NCBI RefSeq assembly: GCF_013374095.1
Contig: NZ_AP022672.1
Coordinates: 3,489,501 to 3,553,500, forward strand
Direction: 5' to 3'
Length of the DNA stretch: 64,000 nt
From: Sphingomonas sp. HMP6
GTDB lineage: Bacteria; Pseudomonadota; Alphaproteobacteria; Sphingomonadales; Sphingomonadaceae
Shown here: one piece after another, positions 9,969 to 19,369 of the stretch
Numbering within the stretch: position 1 is the stretch's first letter
How the letters are laid out: every line of letters begins with the position of its first letter
Translations under genes and position numbers: made by a program
The notes under the pieces: model-generated
Databases searched by the model: none
Seen by the model: the letters and a program-made list of their open reading frames with translations, nothing else
Told to the model about the DNA's origin: nothing

Positions 9969-10004
9969 GATGCGGGCGCTATAGATCGGGGAAGCTATTC
10001 CGCC

Positions 10005-10031
10005 AAATCCTCCCCGGCACGGGGAGGATTT
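10005..10031. repeat. Perfect palindrome between plsC and miaB
   Basis: AAATCCTCCCCG, a three-base loop and the exact reverse complement form a 12-bp stem in the gap between plsC and miaB. Without a T-run on the minus strand it is not a textbook terminator; it looks like a short dispersed palindrome. Confidence 0.7.
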
Positions 10032-10036
10032 AGAGA

Positions 10037-10867
10037 CTAAGGCTGCGCGTGCCCGGTAAACGGCACCAGCGGCCGCCCGATCGCCGCGACCAATGCTTCT
10101 TCAATCCGTCGGCGGCTTTCCGCGGCGATCGCCTTGCGTCCGGTGAAATCGCGCGGGTGAAAGGGCTCAAGGAAGGTCACCGTCACGCGAAACGTGCCCG
10201 GCCGGGCGAGCAAGCGCACTGCGTTGTTTTTGCCAGATTCCTCACCGATCCAGGCGATTTCCTCGCTCACCGCGCCATAATCGAGCAGCACCGGCTGGAC
10301 CAGGATGCCGGGTGGTGGTGGTTCGAGCACCTTGAGCATCGGCGTCTTGAACGGAAAGAGCGAGCGGCCGTCCGTGGTCGTGCCTTCGGGAAAGACCGTG
10401 ACCGACCAGGTTTCGGCCAGCGCGTCGCGCAGACGATTGATCTGCTCGGCCACGCCGAGCCGGTCCTCGCGCTCGACGAAGACGGTGCGGTTGAGCGTCG
10501 CAAGCCAGCCGACCACCGGCGCGTCGCGGATTTCGGCCTTGGCCACGAAGGCGGTGCCGCTCGCGCCGGCAATCGCCAGAATGTCGACCCAACTGATATG
10601 ATTGGAGATGTAAAAGGCATCGCGCCGGAGCGCCGTCCCCCGCACTTTCACCCGCGCACCGCAAATCCGCGCCGCCGTGCCGAGATAATAGCGCGGCCAG
10701 GGCGAGGAAATGTGCAGGATTCGCCACAGATAGTGCGGCGGCACCGTGACGATCAGCGTCAGCGCAAGCAACAGGATGCGCGTCCATAGGCGCAGGAAAG
10801 CAAGCCAGCTGAGTGGCGGTGGCGTGCCCGCTGCGGCGGCGGCGCGCGCGTGCGGGCTGATCGGCAC
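10037..10867 (-). CDS. plsC: 1-acyl-sn-glycerol-3-phosphate acyltransferase
   Basis: 276 residues. An N-terminal membrane segment ([20 protein letters not shown]) is followed by the PlsC signature: NHISWVDIL (HxxxxD motif, near residue 92) and [19 protein letters not shown] (near residue 155). It makes phosphatidic acid from lysophosphatidic acid in the inner membrane. It starts 5 bp after the fur stop and probably shares that transcript. Confidence 0.93.
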   Translation of the reverse strand: MPISPHARAAAAAGTPPPLSWLAFLRLWTRILLLALTLIVTVPPHYLWRILHISSPWPRYYLGTAARICGARVKVRGTALRRDAFYISNHISWVDILAIAGASGTAFVAKAEIRDAPVVGWLATLNRTVFVEREDRLGVAEQINRLRDALAETWSVTVFPEGTTTDGRSLFPFKTPMLKVLEPPPPGILVQPVLLDYGAVSEEIAWIGEESGKNNAVRLLARPGTFRVTVTFLEPFHPRDFTGRKAIAAESRRRIEEALVAAIGRPLVPFTGHAQP

Positions 10868-10872
10868 CGCGC

Positions 10873-11295
10873 TTACGCCTTGCGGTCGAGCGCTACGCCG
10901 TACAGTTCCATCCGGTGGTCGACCAAGCGGAAGCCCAGGCGTTCGGCAATTGCCTTTTGCAGCTGTTCGAGTTCGGGATCGACGAATTCGATGACCTTGC
11001 CGGTCTCGACGTCGATCAGATGATCGTGATGCGCTTCCGGCGCTGGTTCGTAGCGCGAGCGCCCGTCGCCAAAATCATGCCGGTCGAGAATACCGGCCTC
11101 TTCGAACAGGCGGACGGTGCGATAGACGGTGGCGATCGAAATGCCGGGGTCGATCGCGGAGGCGCGCTCATAGACCTTTTCGACATCGGGGTGATCCTCG
11201 GCATCGGAAAGGACCCGCGCGATCACCTTGCGCTGATCGGTGATGCGGAGCCCCTTTTCCGCACAGAGAGCTTCGAGATCGATCTTTCGCGCCAT
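10873..11295 (-). CDS. fur: Fur/Mur-type metalloregulator
   Basis: 140 residues from the ATG at 11295 (MARKIDLEALCAEKGLRIT); the frame opens earlier but without a ribosome site. A winged helix is followed by the dimerisation domain with HHDHLIDVETGKVIEFVDPE and FRLVDHRMELYGV. The usual CxxC zinc cysteines after HHDHLI are replaced by Asp, as in rhizobial Mur/alphaproteobacterial Fur, so it may sense manganese as well as iron. It represses uptake genes at Fur/Mur boxes. Next to mucR upstream and plsC downstream. Confidence 0.9.
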   Translation of the reverse strand: MARKIDLEALCAEKGLRITDQRKVIARVLSDAEDHPDVEKVYERASAIDPGISIATVYRTVRLFEEAGILDRHDFGDGRSRYEPAPEAHHDHLIDVETGKVIEFVDPELEQLQKAIAERLGFRLVDHRMELYGVALDRKA

Positions 11296-11363
11296 GGCAG
11301 CGGGTGTAGGCGCTTCGCGCTTGTTGCGAAAGAGGAGAGTGACTCGCAATAGCGGCCGCATCA

Positions 11364-11383
11364 CCCTCCCCGGAAGGGGAGGG
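11364..11383. terminator. Hairpin downstream of mucR
   Basis: CCCTCCCC-GGAA-GGGGAGGG, an 8-bp perfect stem with a 4-nt loop, lies about 15 bp past the mucR stop and before fur. There is no T-run after it on the minus strand, so it may slow or protect the transcript rather than end it. Confidence 0.4.
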
Positions 11384-11397
11384 GATGGGGCGCTCGC

Positions 11398-11817
11398 TTA
11401 GCGAACGACCTTGCGGCGCTTCGTGCCGAGGCCGATCTTCTTGGCCAGCGTCCGGCGCTGTTCGGCATAGTTGGGCGCAACCATCGGATAATCCGCCGGA
11501 AGATTCCACTTTGCGCGATATTGCTCGGGCGTCATTTGATAATGCGTCATCAGATGGCGCTTCAGCATCTTCAGCTTCTTGCCATCTTCGAGGCAGACGA
11601 TGAAGTCGGGCTTGATCGAGGACCGGATCGAAACGGCGGGTTCCTGCTTGGCAACTTCGACAGGTGCCGGGCCACCAAGGCCGCTGAGCGCGCCATGAAC
11701 ATGCGCGATGAGAACCGGAAGATCCGAAACTGCCACGCTGTTGTTGCTGACATGGGCAGCGACGATATCTGCGGTGAGCGCGATCAGGGTCTCCTGAAGC
11801 TCGGTCATGGTGTCCAT
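11398..11817 (-). CDS. mucR: MucR/Ros family zinc-finger transcriptional regulator
   Basis: 139 residues from the ATG at 11817, which has AGGA 6 nt upstream (the frame extends to 11877 without one). The C-terminal half contains the prokaryotic zinc finger: [15 protein letters not shown] with a following [13 protein letters not shown], and the basic tail after [16 protein letters not shown]. MucR proteins are global H-NS-like silencers in alphaproteobacteria, controlling exopolysaccharide, motility and cell-cycle genes, and usually repress their own promoter. The AT-richer 108 bp upstream (11818-11925) would hold that promoter. Confidence 0.92.
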   Translation of the reverse strand: MDTMTELQETLIALTADIVAAHVSNNSVAVSDLPVLIAHVHGALSGLGGPAPVEVAKQEPAVSIRSSIKPDFIVCLEDGKKLKMLKRHLMTHYQMTPEQYRAKWNLPADYPMVAPNYAEQRRTLAKKIGLGTKRRKVVR

Positions 11818-11925
11818 AAGAATCCTTTCACTCCAATTCGGACGGCAATTACACACCGCCATCACGGTGCCTATCATCTTTTAGAGTGATTTACGCAAGA
11901 CGTATTGTCCCAGATGACAAGAGCT

Positions 11926-12399
11926 TCACAAAAGCGCGCGGCGATACGTCAAAGCATCGAATGCCTCGCCATTAGCACCGCGATAGTAATGACGCCGTTC
12001 GCCGACTTTATCGAACCCGGATGCGCGGTATAGTTTGATCGCGTCATTGCCGTCGCGCACTTCCAGATGCACCGTTCGGGCGCTTTGCAATCCCGCATCG
12101 CTGATTACGGAACGCAGCAATGCCGCGCCGACTCCCCGCCGACGAAACGGCTGGGCGGTTGCGAGCAACAACAACTCGGCTTCATCGAGCACGCGACGCG
12201 ACAACGCAAAGCCCGCCGGCGCGCCGTAGATCTCCGCTATTGTCAGCCACACGCCCGGCATCGCCAACAGTCCAAGGACTTGATTATGCGTCCAGGCTTC
12301 GCCGAAGCGCGGGTCGAACGCATCGCGCATCACCCGGTCGACGATCGTCAGATCGGCCACCGCGCCGCTGCGCAAATCGATCCGCACTATCGTGCTCAT
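11926..12399 (-). CDS. rimI: Ribosomal protein S18-alanine N-acetyltransferase
   Basis: 157-residue GNAT protein with ALSRRVLDEAELLLLATAQPFRRRGVG, where the Q/RxxGxG/A acetyl-CoA loop is QPFRRRGVGAALL, and the C-terminal ASGFDKVGERRHYYRG. It acetylates the N-terminal alanine of ribosomal protein S18. Its start overlaps the tsaB stop by 4 nt, and tsaB-rimI pairing is conserved in bacteria, which supports RimI over other GNAT enzymes. Confidence 0.9.
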   Translation of the reverse strand: MSTIVRIDLRSGAVADLTIVDRVMRDAFDPRFGEAWTHNQVLGLLAMPGVWLTIAEIYGAPAGFALSRRVLDEAELLLLATAQPFRRRGVGAALLRSVISDAGLQSARTVHLEVRDGNDAIKLYRASGFDKVGERRHYYRGANGEAFDALTYRRALL

Positions 12400-13034
12400 G
12401 CCGCCGCCATCGGCTTTGCATCGGGCGCGCGGCCGTAGATCGGCTTAGGCTCCAGCGTCGTGAAGGCGTGCGGAAGCAAAACCGCGTCGGCGGCATCGGG
12501 CAGGGCACCTCGCGGGGCCGTGCGGGGATCATCAAAATTGAGCCAGCGCAGGCCGTCGCCGACGGCATGCATGCCGCCCAGCCGTCGCCGCGCCTCGGCT
12601 GGCGCCAGCGACGCGAGGGCCGAAGCCTGGGTCAGGGGCGGCGCTTCGAAAGTCTGCATGAAGACTTCGCCATGCCCGCCCTCCAAAAAGACGGCAAGGG
12701 GTCCGCTGACCGCGTCGCGCGCGAACGCACCGGCGGCAAGCACGGCGAGAGAGGAATAGCCCCCCAGCGTCGCGCCCCAGCCGAGCGCCAGGCCGCGCGC
12801 CGCCGCCACGCCGACGCGGATGCCTGTGAAACTGCCGGGGCCGCAGTCGACCAGAATGTGCGCCGCGCGCCCGCCATCCGGCAGGCGAGCGATCATCGGG
12901 ATCAGATGTTCTGCATGGCCGCGCCCGACCGTTTCATGCGCGCGTGCCAGAACCGCGCCGTCCTCGATCAGCGCGACCGAACACGCCGCCGTCGCGGTTT
13001 CGATGACCAAAGTGCGCAAGCGGGGGGTGTGCAA
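12396..13034 (-). CDS. tsaB: tRNA threonylcarbamoyladenosine biosynthesis protein TsaB
   Basis: 212 residues with the ASKHA-fold N-terminus LVIETATAACSVALI, then GRGHAEHLIPMI and the family signature GPGSFTGIRVGVAAARGLALG near residue 85. TsaB is the non-catalytic partner of TsaD in the t6A37 tRNA modification complex. It lies 6 bp after the nitroreductase stop and overlaps rimI. Confidence 0.94.
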   Translation of the reverse strand: MHTPRLRTLVIETATAACSVALIEDGAVLARAHETVGRGHAEHLIPMIARLPDGGRAAHILVDCGPGSFTGIRVGVAAARGLALGWGATLGGYSSLAVLAAGAFARDAVSGPLAVFLEGGHGEVFMQTFEAPPLTQASALASLAPAEARRRLGGMHAVGDGLRWLNFDDPRTAPRGALPDAADAVLLPHAFTTLEPKPIYGRAPDAKPMAAA

Positions 13035-13040
13035 ACCGGA

Positions 13041-13631
13041 TCAGGCGACGCTGTTGAACTTGCCGAAATCGGGCCGCGGCGATCGGCCGTAGATCGTCGC
13101 CGGGTCGCCATGCCCAAGCGTCGAGATGAAGTTGACCGTCACCGAGGGCGTATCGGCGAAGAAAGCGGCGTTGACCTTGGCCGCATCCAAGCCCGACATC
13201 GGCCCGGTATCGAGCCCGAGCGCGCGTGCTGCCAGGATGAAGTACGCGCCCTGCAGCGACGCATTACGCATCGCCGATTCCGCGCGGAGTTCCGGATTGC
13301 CGTCGAACCACGCCTTGGCGTTCGCATGCGGGAAGAGCTCGGGTAGATATTCGTGGAAATCGCGATCCATGCCGATGATCACGGTGACCGGCGCCTTCAG
13401 CACCTTGGGTGCATTCTGTGCCGAACAGCAGTCGGCGAGCTTCGCCTTGGCGGCATCGCTGGTGCACCAGATGAGCCGGGCGGGAAGCTGGTTGGCCGAG
13501 GTCGGCCCCCATTTCATCAAGTCCCAGATCGCGTGCAATTCGCTCTCGGCGACCGGCGCGTCGGTATAGCCGTTATAAGTGCGTGCGGTGCGGAACAATT
13601 GATCCAGCGCGGTATCGGGCAGAACGGTCAT
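13041..13631 (-). CDS. RutE/malonic semialdehyde reductase-like nitroreductase
   Basis: 196 residues from the ATG at 13631, which overlaps the nfuA stop (ATGA); the longer frame is antisense to other genes. It has the FMN nitroreductase fold with [18 protein letters not shown] and the C-terminal [20 protein letters not shown]. It matches the RutE/HadB branch, which reduces malonic semialdehyde to 3-hydroxypropionate with NAD(P)H. That reaction is also one half-step of the malonyl-CoA reductase encoded at 42175, but there is no direct link beyond chemistry. Confidence 0.82.
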   Translation of the reverse strand: MTVLPDTALDQLFRTARTYNGYTDAPVAESELHAIWDLMKWGPTSANQLPARLIWCTSDAAKAKLADCCSAQNAPKVLKAPVTVIIGMDRDFHEYLPELFPHANAKAWFDGNPELRAESAMRNASLQGAYFILAARALGLDTGPMSGLDAAKVNAAFFADTPSVTVNFISTLGHGDPATIYGRSPRPDFGKFNSVA

Positions 13632-14203
13632 CAAACGGCTCGCACTTCGGTGACTTCGGGGACGTAATATTTCAGGAGTTGCTCGATCCCGTTCTTCAAC
13701 GTCGCGCTGGACGACGGGCATCCTGCACAGGCGCCCTGCATCGCCAGGAACACTTTGCCCTTTTCGAAGCCGCGATAGACGATGTCGCCGCCGTCATTGG
13801 CAACCGCCGGGCGGATGCGCGTTTCGATCAGATCCTTGATCTGCGCGACGATGTCGGCATCGGCCGGGTCATCGTTGAACGCGTCGTTTGCGGGTACCGC
13901 GATGCCACCGGCGTTGCCGGGTTTGAACAACGGCATGCCCGCACTGAAATGATCGACCATAAGCCCCAGAATTTCCGGCTTCAGATCGCTCCATGCGGTC
14001 CCGGATGCGGCGGTGACGGAGACGAAGTCGCGCCCGAAAAATACCCCGGTGACGTCGCCCAGACCGAACAAGGCTTCGGCGAGCGGGGAGGCCTCGGCCT
14101 CCTCGGGCGTCACGAAATCGCGCGTGCCAGCCTCCATCACACTGCGGCTGGGGAGGAATTTCAGGGTCGCCGGGTTGGGCGTTGTTTCGGTCTCTATCAG
14201 CAT
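13631..14203 (-). CDS. nfuA: NfuA/NifU-family Fe-S cluster carrier
   Basis: 190 residues starting [18 protein letters not shown], the Nfu N-terminal domain. The C-terminal NifU domain has the cluster motif [18 protein letters not shown] (CxxC, near residue 157). Nfu proteins carry [4Fe-4S] clusters to target enzymes such as MiaB. An alternative ATG lies three codons upstream at 14212. The stop overlaps the following nitroreductase start by 4 nt. It is divergent from the M16 protease, with 87 bp between them for both promoters. Confidence 0.93.
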   Translation of the reverse strand: MLIETETTPNPATLKFLPSRSVMEAGTRDFVTPEEAEASPLAEALFGLGDVTGVFFGRDFVSVTAASGTAWSDLKPEILGLMVDHFSAGMPLFKPGNAGGIAVPANDAFNDDPADADIVAQIKDLIETRIRPAVANDGGDIVYRGFEKGKVFLAMQGACAGCPSSSATLKNGIEQLLKYYVPEVTEVRAV

Positions 14204-14290
14204 GCCTCGCATGTGGCGCGCGAGGTTCACGAGCGCAAGGGTGGATGTCGCGGCTGGCGGTCGGCGCTTTCCGCCGCTATCGTCCCGGAC

Positions 14291-17209
14291 ATGACCGTGT
14301 TCCTGCGTTCGACGCGCCTCGCCCTCCTGTCCTTTCTCGTCATCGGTGCCGCGCCCGAGCAGGTAGCGCCCCCCGCCGCGCCCCCTGCGGCTCCGACACC
14401 GATGCCAGCCGCAAAGCCGGCCGCTGGTGCCGATGCCGCGATCGTCAGCCGCACCGCCTGGCTCTACAAGGGCAGCGACATCACGCCCGACCCGGCATGG
14501 CGGTTCGGCACGCTGAAGAACGGCGTGCGCTATGCGGTGCGCAAGAATGGCGTGCCGCCGGGCCAGATCTCGGTGCGCGTGCGGATGGATGTCGGCTCGC
14601 TGATGGAGACCGATCCCGAACGCGGCTATGCGCATTTGATCGAGCATCTCACCTTCCGCGGCTCCGAATATGTCGCGGACGGCGAAGCCAAGCGCGTGTG
14701 GCAGCGGATGGGGACGACCTTCGGCTCCGACACCAATGCCCAGACCACCCCGACCCAGACCGTCTACAAGCTCGATTTGCCGAGCGCGACCGAGGCCGGG
14801 ATCGACGAGAGCCTGAAGATTCTGTCGGGCATGGCGGCGAAGCCCAACATAACGGCGGTCGCGCTGAATGCTGAGCGCCCTGCCGTGCTGGCCGAACAGC
14901 GCGAGGCCCCGGGGCCGCAAGTGCGGCTCAGCGACGCCGTGCAATCGACCTTCTTTGCCGGGCAGCCGCTCGCCGATCGTTCACCGATCGGCCATATCAA
15001 GGAATTGCAGGCCGCCACCGCCGAAACCGTGCGCGCCTTCCATGATCGCTGGTATCGCCCGGAACGCGCCGTCGTCATCATCGCGGGCGACTTCGACCCC
15101 GAGAAGCTCGAGACGATGATCGCGCGTCATTTTGCCGACTGGAAGGGCGTCGGCCCGGCCCCCGCCGATCCCGATTTCGGCCAGCCCGACCCCAAGCAAC
15201 AGCCGACCAAGGCGGTGGTCGAACCCAGCATCCCCACGCTGATCCAGCTCGCGATCGTCCGGCCGTGGTATTACAATGACGACACCATCCTGTTCAACCA
15301 GAAGCGCCTCGCCGATTTCGTCGCGCTCGCGGTCATCAACCGCCGCCTCGAAACCCGCGCGCGCACCGGCGGCAGCTATCTGCAAGCGGGCGTGCGGCTC
15401 GACGATCCGTCACGCTCGGCCAATATCACCTCGATCTCGATCCTGCCGGTCGGCACCGCTTGGGCGCAGGCGCTCAAGGATGTGCGCGCGGTGATCGCCG
15501 ATGCACAGGCGTCTGCCCCGACCAAGGTCGAAATCGAGCGCGAGCTCGCCGAACAGCGCGTGTCGTTCAAGACGCTGGTCGATACCTATCGTGCCGAGGC
15601 AGGGTCGAAGGAGGCCGACGACATGGTCCAGGCGCTCGACATTCGCGAGACGACGACCGCGCCCTATGTCATCCAAAAGGTCTTTGCCGACGCCGAGAAG
15701 AAGGGTTTCTTCACCCCCGACAAGATCCTCGCCTCCACCCGCCGCGTGTTCCAGGGCACGATGCGCGCGCTCATCTCGACCCCCGCGCCCGAGGCCGGGA
15801 TCGAAGCGAGCCTCGCCACCGCGCTGAAGGCCGATGTGAAGGGTCTGGCGGGCAAGCGCACGACGCAAGCCAACATCACCTTCGCCAAGCTGCCCAAGGT
15901 CGGGCCGCCCGCGACGATCGTGTCGAACACGCCGATCCGCGAGTTCGACATGCAGGAGTATAATCTCTCCAACGGCATCCGCGTGCTGATCTATCCAACC
16001 ACGTCGGAGGATAGCCGCGTCTATGTCCGCGTGCGCTTCGGCGGCGGCTACAATGCGTTGCCCGCTGACCGCGAGACGCCGGCCTGGGCGGCCGACGGCA
16101 CGCTCACCGCCGGCGGCATAGGTACGCTCAAGCAAGGCGATATCGAGGCGCTGGTGCAGGGCCGCCGGATTGGCCTCGACTTCGGCATCGACGAGGATGC
16201 GTTCGTCTATAACGCGCTGACCTCGCCCGCCGATCTGACCGATCAGTTGCGACTGATCGGCGCGGCGATGACGGCACCGGGCTGGGATCCGGCCCCGGTC
16301 AATCGCACTCGGGTGGCGGCGCAGGCTGGCTATGCCGCGTTCGATTCCTCCCCGACCGGCGTGCTGAGCCGCGATCTCGAACGCTTGCTCCACGATGGCG
16401 ATCCGCGCTGGGGCACGCCGAGCCTGAAGGCGATCGAGGCGACCACGCCTGCGTCCTTCCGCGCCTTGTGGGAGCCGCTGCTGAAAACCGGCCCGGTCGA
16501 GGTGATGGTGTTCGGCGATATCAAGGCCGATGTCGCGATCGCCGCCGTGCAAAAGACGCTGGGCGCACTTTCGTCGCGTGCCGCGCCAGCCGATTTTGTG
16601 CCGCCGCCGGTGCGCTTCCCCGCGCATAACGCGAGCCCCGTCGTGCTGACGCACAATGGCCCGGAAAATCAGGCGGCGGCGGTGATCGCCTGGCCGACTG
16701 GTGGCGGGGTCGCGGGCGCAACCGAATCGCGGCGGCTCGACGTTCTCGCCGCGATCTTCAGCGACCGTCTGTTCGATCGCCTCCGCTCGCAGGCGGGCGC
16801 GAGCTACAGCCCCAACGTCGGCAGCTCGTGGCCGACCGGCATGCCGAGCGGCGGGCGGATGGTCGCGATCGGTCAGGTCGCGCCCGAGAACCTTTCGCTG
16901 TTCTTCAAACTCTCGCGCGAAATCGCCGCCGAGCTGGTCGCCAAGCCGATCGACGATGATGAACTGAAGCGCACGATCGGCCCGATGCAGCAGTCGATCA
17001 TGCGGCAGTCGACCGGCAACCAGTTCTGGATGAACCAGCTTGACGGCGCGGTGTACGATCCGGCGCGGATCGAGGCGCTGAAGCGGCTCTACAGCGACAT
17101 CTCGAACATGACGGCGGCGGAATTGCAGGAAACGGCGGCGAAATATTTGCGGCCCGATCGGGATTGGACACTGCAAGTGGTGCCGGCGGCGAGCCAACCC
17201 AAGAAATAG
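14291..17209 (+). CDS. M16 family zinc metalloprotease
   Basis: 972 residues from the ATG at 14291; the open frame begins earlier but only antisense to nfuA. After a signal-like N-terminus (MTVFLRSTRLALLSFLVIGAAP) and an Ala/Pro-rich linker come two M16 halves. The first has the inverted zinc motif HLIEHLTFRGSE (HxxEH, about residue 116). The second (from about 550) lacks it, the usual pattern for processing-peptidase-like proteins that fold into a clam-shell. Likely a periplasmic peptidase degrading small peptides. Confidence 0.92.
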   Translation: MTVFLRSTRLALLSFLVIGAAPEQVAPPAAPPAAPTPMPAAKPAAGADAAIVSRTAWLYKGSDITPDPAWRFGTLKNGVRYAVRKNGVPPGQISVRVRMDVGSLMETDPERGYAHLIEHLTFRGSEYVADGEAKRVWQRMGTTFGSDTNAQTTPTQTVYKLDLPSATEAGIDESLKILSGMAAKPNITAVALNAERPAVLAEQREAPGPQVRLSDAVQSTFFAGQPLADRSPIGHIKELQAATAETVRAFHDRWYRPERAVVIIAGDFDPEKLETMIARHFADWKGVGPAPADPDFGQPDPKQQPTKAVVEPSIPTLIQLAIVRPWYYNDDTILFNQKRLADFVALAVINRRLETRARTGGSYLQAGVRLDDPSRSANITSISILPVGTAWAQALKDVRAVIADAQASAPTKVEIERELAEQRVSFKTLVDTYRAEAGSKEADDMVQALDIRETTTAPYVIQKVFADAEKKGFFTPDKILASTRRVFQGTMRALISTPAPEAGIEASLATALKADVKGLAGKRTTQANITFAKLPKVGPPATIVSNTPIREFDMQEYNLSNGIRVLIYPTTSEDSRVYVRVRFGGGYNALPADRETPAWAADGTLTAGGIGTLKQGDIEALVQGRRIGLDFGIDEDAFVYNALTSPADLTDQLRLIGAAMTAPGWDPAPVNRTRVAAQAGYAAFDSSPTGVLSRDLERLLHDGDPRWGTPSLKAIEATTPASFRALWEPLLKTGPVEVMVFGDIKADVAIAAVQKTLGALSSRAAPADFVPPPVRFPAHNASPVVLTHNGPENQAAAVIAWPTGGGVAGATESRRLDVLAAIFSDRLFDRLRSQAGASYSPNVGSSWPTGMPSGGRMVAIGQVAPENLSLFFKLSREIAAELVAKPIDDDELKRTIGPMQQSIMRQSTGNQFWMNQLDGAVYDPARIEALKRLYSDISNMTAAELQETAAKYLRPDRDWTLQVVPAASQPKK

Positions 17210-17348
17210 CGAGAGCTATTTCGCGGGCGCGAAGCGGCGAGCCCGGCCGGCTGGGCTACAGCCCCGACCGACGGCGCGGCCCTTCGACTGCCTGCAAGGC
17301 AGGCGCTCAGGACAGGCTTCGCCGCGACGGGCCTCCAACCTTCTCCCC

Positions 17349-18662
17349 TCAGTGCAGCTTCAACTTCGGCCGCACGATCTGGTTCACATGCCCGATCACG
17401 ATAAGCGCCACGCCGCGCCACCAGCCGTGGATCGCGATCAGGTGCATGCGGTAGAGCGACATATACACCGTCCGCGCGACCCAGCCTTCGACGCGCATCC
17501 GCCCGCCGACGAGATTGCCCATCAGGCTCCCCACCGTCGAGAAACGGCTGAGCGACACCAGCGACCCATGGTCCTGATAGACGAAGTCCTTGAGCGGCTC
17601 GCCGGCCTGTGCGCGCACCAGATTGGTGAAGATCAGGCTCGCCATCTGGTGCGCCGATTGTGCGCGTGGCGGGATCGGCTTGTCGCGGCCGGGCAGCATG
17701 CACGAGGCGCAATCGCCGAGCGCGTAGATGCGGTCATCGGTCACTGATTGCAGCGTCGGGCGCACGACGATCTGGTTGCCGCGGGTGAGCTCCAGATCGC
17801 TCATCGTCTTGATTTCCTCGGCGCCCTTCACGCCCGCCGCCCACACGATCAGATCGGCGGCGATCACGCCGCCGTCGCCGGTATGCACCGCGCGATCCTC
17901 CAGCCGCACGACCTGCGTGTTGTCGAGCACGCGCACGCCGAGCTTTTCGAGCTCATGCTTGGCGGTCGCCGCCAGCACCTCGTCGAGCGCGGGCAGGATG
18001 CGCGGGCCGGCCTCGATCAGCGAGACTTCGAGCTTGCTCTCGTCGAACACCTCCAGCCCGTAATGCCGCAGGGCCTTGGCGGCATTGTAGAGCTCGGCAG
18101 CAAGCTCGACCCCGGTCGCGCCACCGCCGACGATGCTGACACGCACCCGCGCCGACGGATCACCCGTCTGGTGCGCATGATTGGTACGCAGGCAGGCATT
18201 GAGCAATTTCTGGCGGAAGCGGTCGGCCTGCGGGCGGTCCTCCAGGAACATCGCATGTTCGCGCACGCCGGGGACGCCGAAATCGTTCGAGATTCCGCCG
18301 ACCGCCATCACGAGATAATCATAGCGGATACTGTGCCGCCCGATGATCTCGTCGCCGCGCTCGTCGAGCATCGGGACGGTGGTGATCGTGCGGCTCACGC
18401 GATCGATGCTTTCGATGCTGCCGTTGAAGAAGCGATAGCCCCAGCGCACTGCGTGGCCGCCATAGCCGACCTCGTCGAGATTGGCATCGAGCGACCCCGC
18501 CGCGACTTCGTGCAGCAGCGGTTTCCAGATATGCGTAAGGTTGCGGTCGATCAGGATGATGTCGTGGCGCTTGCGCCCATACCGCGCGCCGAGCTTGCGG
18601 ACGAGTTCCAGCCCCCCGGCACCGCCGCCCACCACCACGATCTGCGTTTTCTGATTCGGCAC
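17349..18662 (-). CDS. NAD(P)/FAD-dependent oxidoreductase, type II NADH dehydrogenase-like
   Basis: 437 residues. The FAD Rossmann motif VVVGGGAGGLELVRKLG is at residue 9, and a second dinucleotide-binding motif VSIVGGGATGVELAAEL is near residue 175. ALGDCASC near 315 binds the flavin, and the amphipathic C-terminal tail (VARTVYMSLYRMHLIAIHGWWRGVALIVIGHV) would hold it on the inner membrane. This is the layout of NDH-2, which passes electrons from NADH to quinone without pumping protons. Monocistronic; about 100 bp of upstream sequence separates it from the CBS gene. Confidence 0.9.
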   Translation of the reverse strand: MPNQKTQIVVVGGGAGGLELVRKLGARYGRKRHDIILIDRNLTHIWKPLLHEVAAGSLDANLDEVGYGGHAVRWGYRFFNGSIESIDRVSRTITTVPMLDERGDEIIGRHSIRYDYLVMAVGGISNDFGVPGVREHAMFLEDRPQADRFRQKLLNACLRTNHAHQTGDPSARVRVSIVGGGATGVELAAELYNAAKALRHYGLEVFDESKLEVSLIEAGPRILPALDEVLAATAKHELEKLGVRVLDNTQVVRLEDRAVHTGDGGVIAADLIVWAAGVKGAEEIKTMSDLELTRGNQIVVRPTLQSVTDDRIYALGDCASCMLPGRDKPIPPRAQSAHQMASLIFTNLVRAQAGEPLKDFVYQDHGSLVSLSRFSTVGSLMGNLVGGRMRVEGWVARTVYMSLYRMHLIAIHGWWRGVALIVIGHVNQIVRPKLKLH

Positions 18663-18764
18663 GCATTTTCCCCCGAGCGCGCGATCGTTGGCGCAGCCGC
18701 ATCATGACAGAAGAGCGCAGGCGAACTCAAGCGAGCGATGCGGGCCAAATTCGGCGGGCGGGGC

Positions 18765-19199
18765 TCAGCCGCGATTGTTGATGTAGGAAATCAGCGACTC
18801 ATTCTCTTCGACATGCTTTTCGATCCGCGCCCGCACGACGTCGCGGACGCTGATGATGCCGACCAGCGCGCCGCCATCCAGCACGGGCAAATGCCGGAAA
18901 TACCCACGGTCCATCAATTCCATCGCATCGTTGATGGTGGTCGCGGGCGTTACCGTGGTGACGTTCTGCGTCATCACGTCACCCGCGGCGACGGTGGCAA
19001 GTCCGGGGCCCTTGGCGGCCAGCGCCTTGACCACGTCGCGCTCGCTGACGATGCCGACCAGGTCGCCCGCCGCATCGCACACCAGCACCGCGCCGATCCG
19101 ACGCGACGAGATGGTGGCGACCAGATCCATCAGCGGCGTTTCCGGCAGGACCGAAACGATCGTGTTGCCCTTGACCCGCAGCAATGACGCGACATTCAT
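18765..19199 (-). CDS. CBS-domain pair protein
   Basis: 144 residues from the ATG at 19199, which has GAGGAGA upstream. It consists of two CBS domains only: residues 8-60 (TPLMDLVATISSRRIGAVLV, IVSERDVVKAL) and 75-130 (MTQNVTTVTPATTINDAMELM, RHLPVLDGG, ISVRDVVRARIE). Such stand-alone pairs bind adenine nucleotides and act as energy sensors; the target protein is unknown. The 170 bp upstream hold its promoter and no other gene. Confidence 0.88.
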   Translation of the reverse strand: MNVASLLRVKGNTIVSVLPETPLMDLVATISSRRIGAVLVCDAAGDLVGIVSERDVVKALAAKGPGLATVAAGDVMTQNVTTVTPATTINDAMELMDRGYFRHLPVLDGGALVGIISVRDVVRARIEKHVEENESLISYINNRG

Positions 19200-19369
19200 G
19201 ACAGACTCTCCTCGAACCAACAGCCGTACCGCCGCCTTGCGCCATCGTCGCACTTCTCGAGATAAGTGTCCAAATAATCTGACATGCCTGTTTCGGGCCG
19301 GGGAACGGGTTTGAACGGCGATGGGCGCAGGTATTCAACCCTGGCGCTGGCTTGAGCTTTCGCCCCAGC

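Noticed and set aside
13583..14290. N-terminal extension of the M16 protease
   Set aside because: The extension is antisense to nfuA and the nitroreductase; a signal-like N-terminus begins at the ATG at 14291.
15410..17197. A 595-codon open frame antisense to the M16 protease
   Set aside because: Arg/His-rich and without recognisable domains; shadow of the protease.
17282..17325. Possible terminator between the M16 and NDH-2 genes
   Set aside because: GCCTGCAAGGCAGGC can form a small stem but lacks a T-run; it resembles a fragment of the dispersed repeat at 3695-3785.
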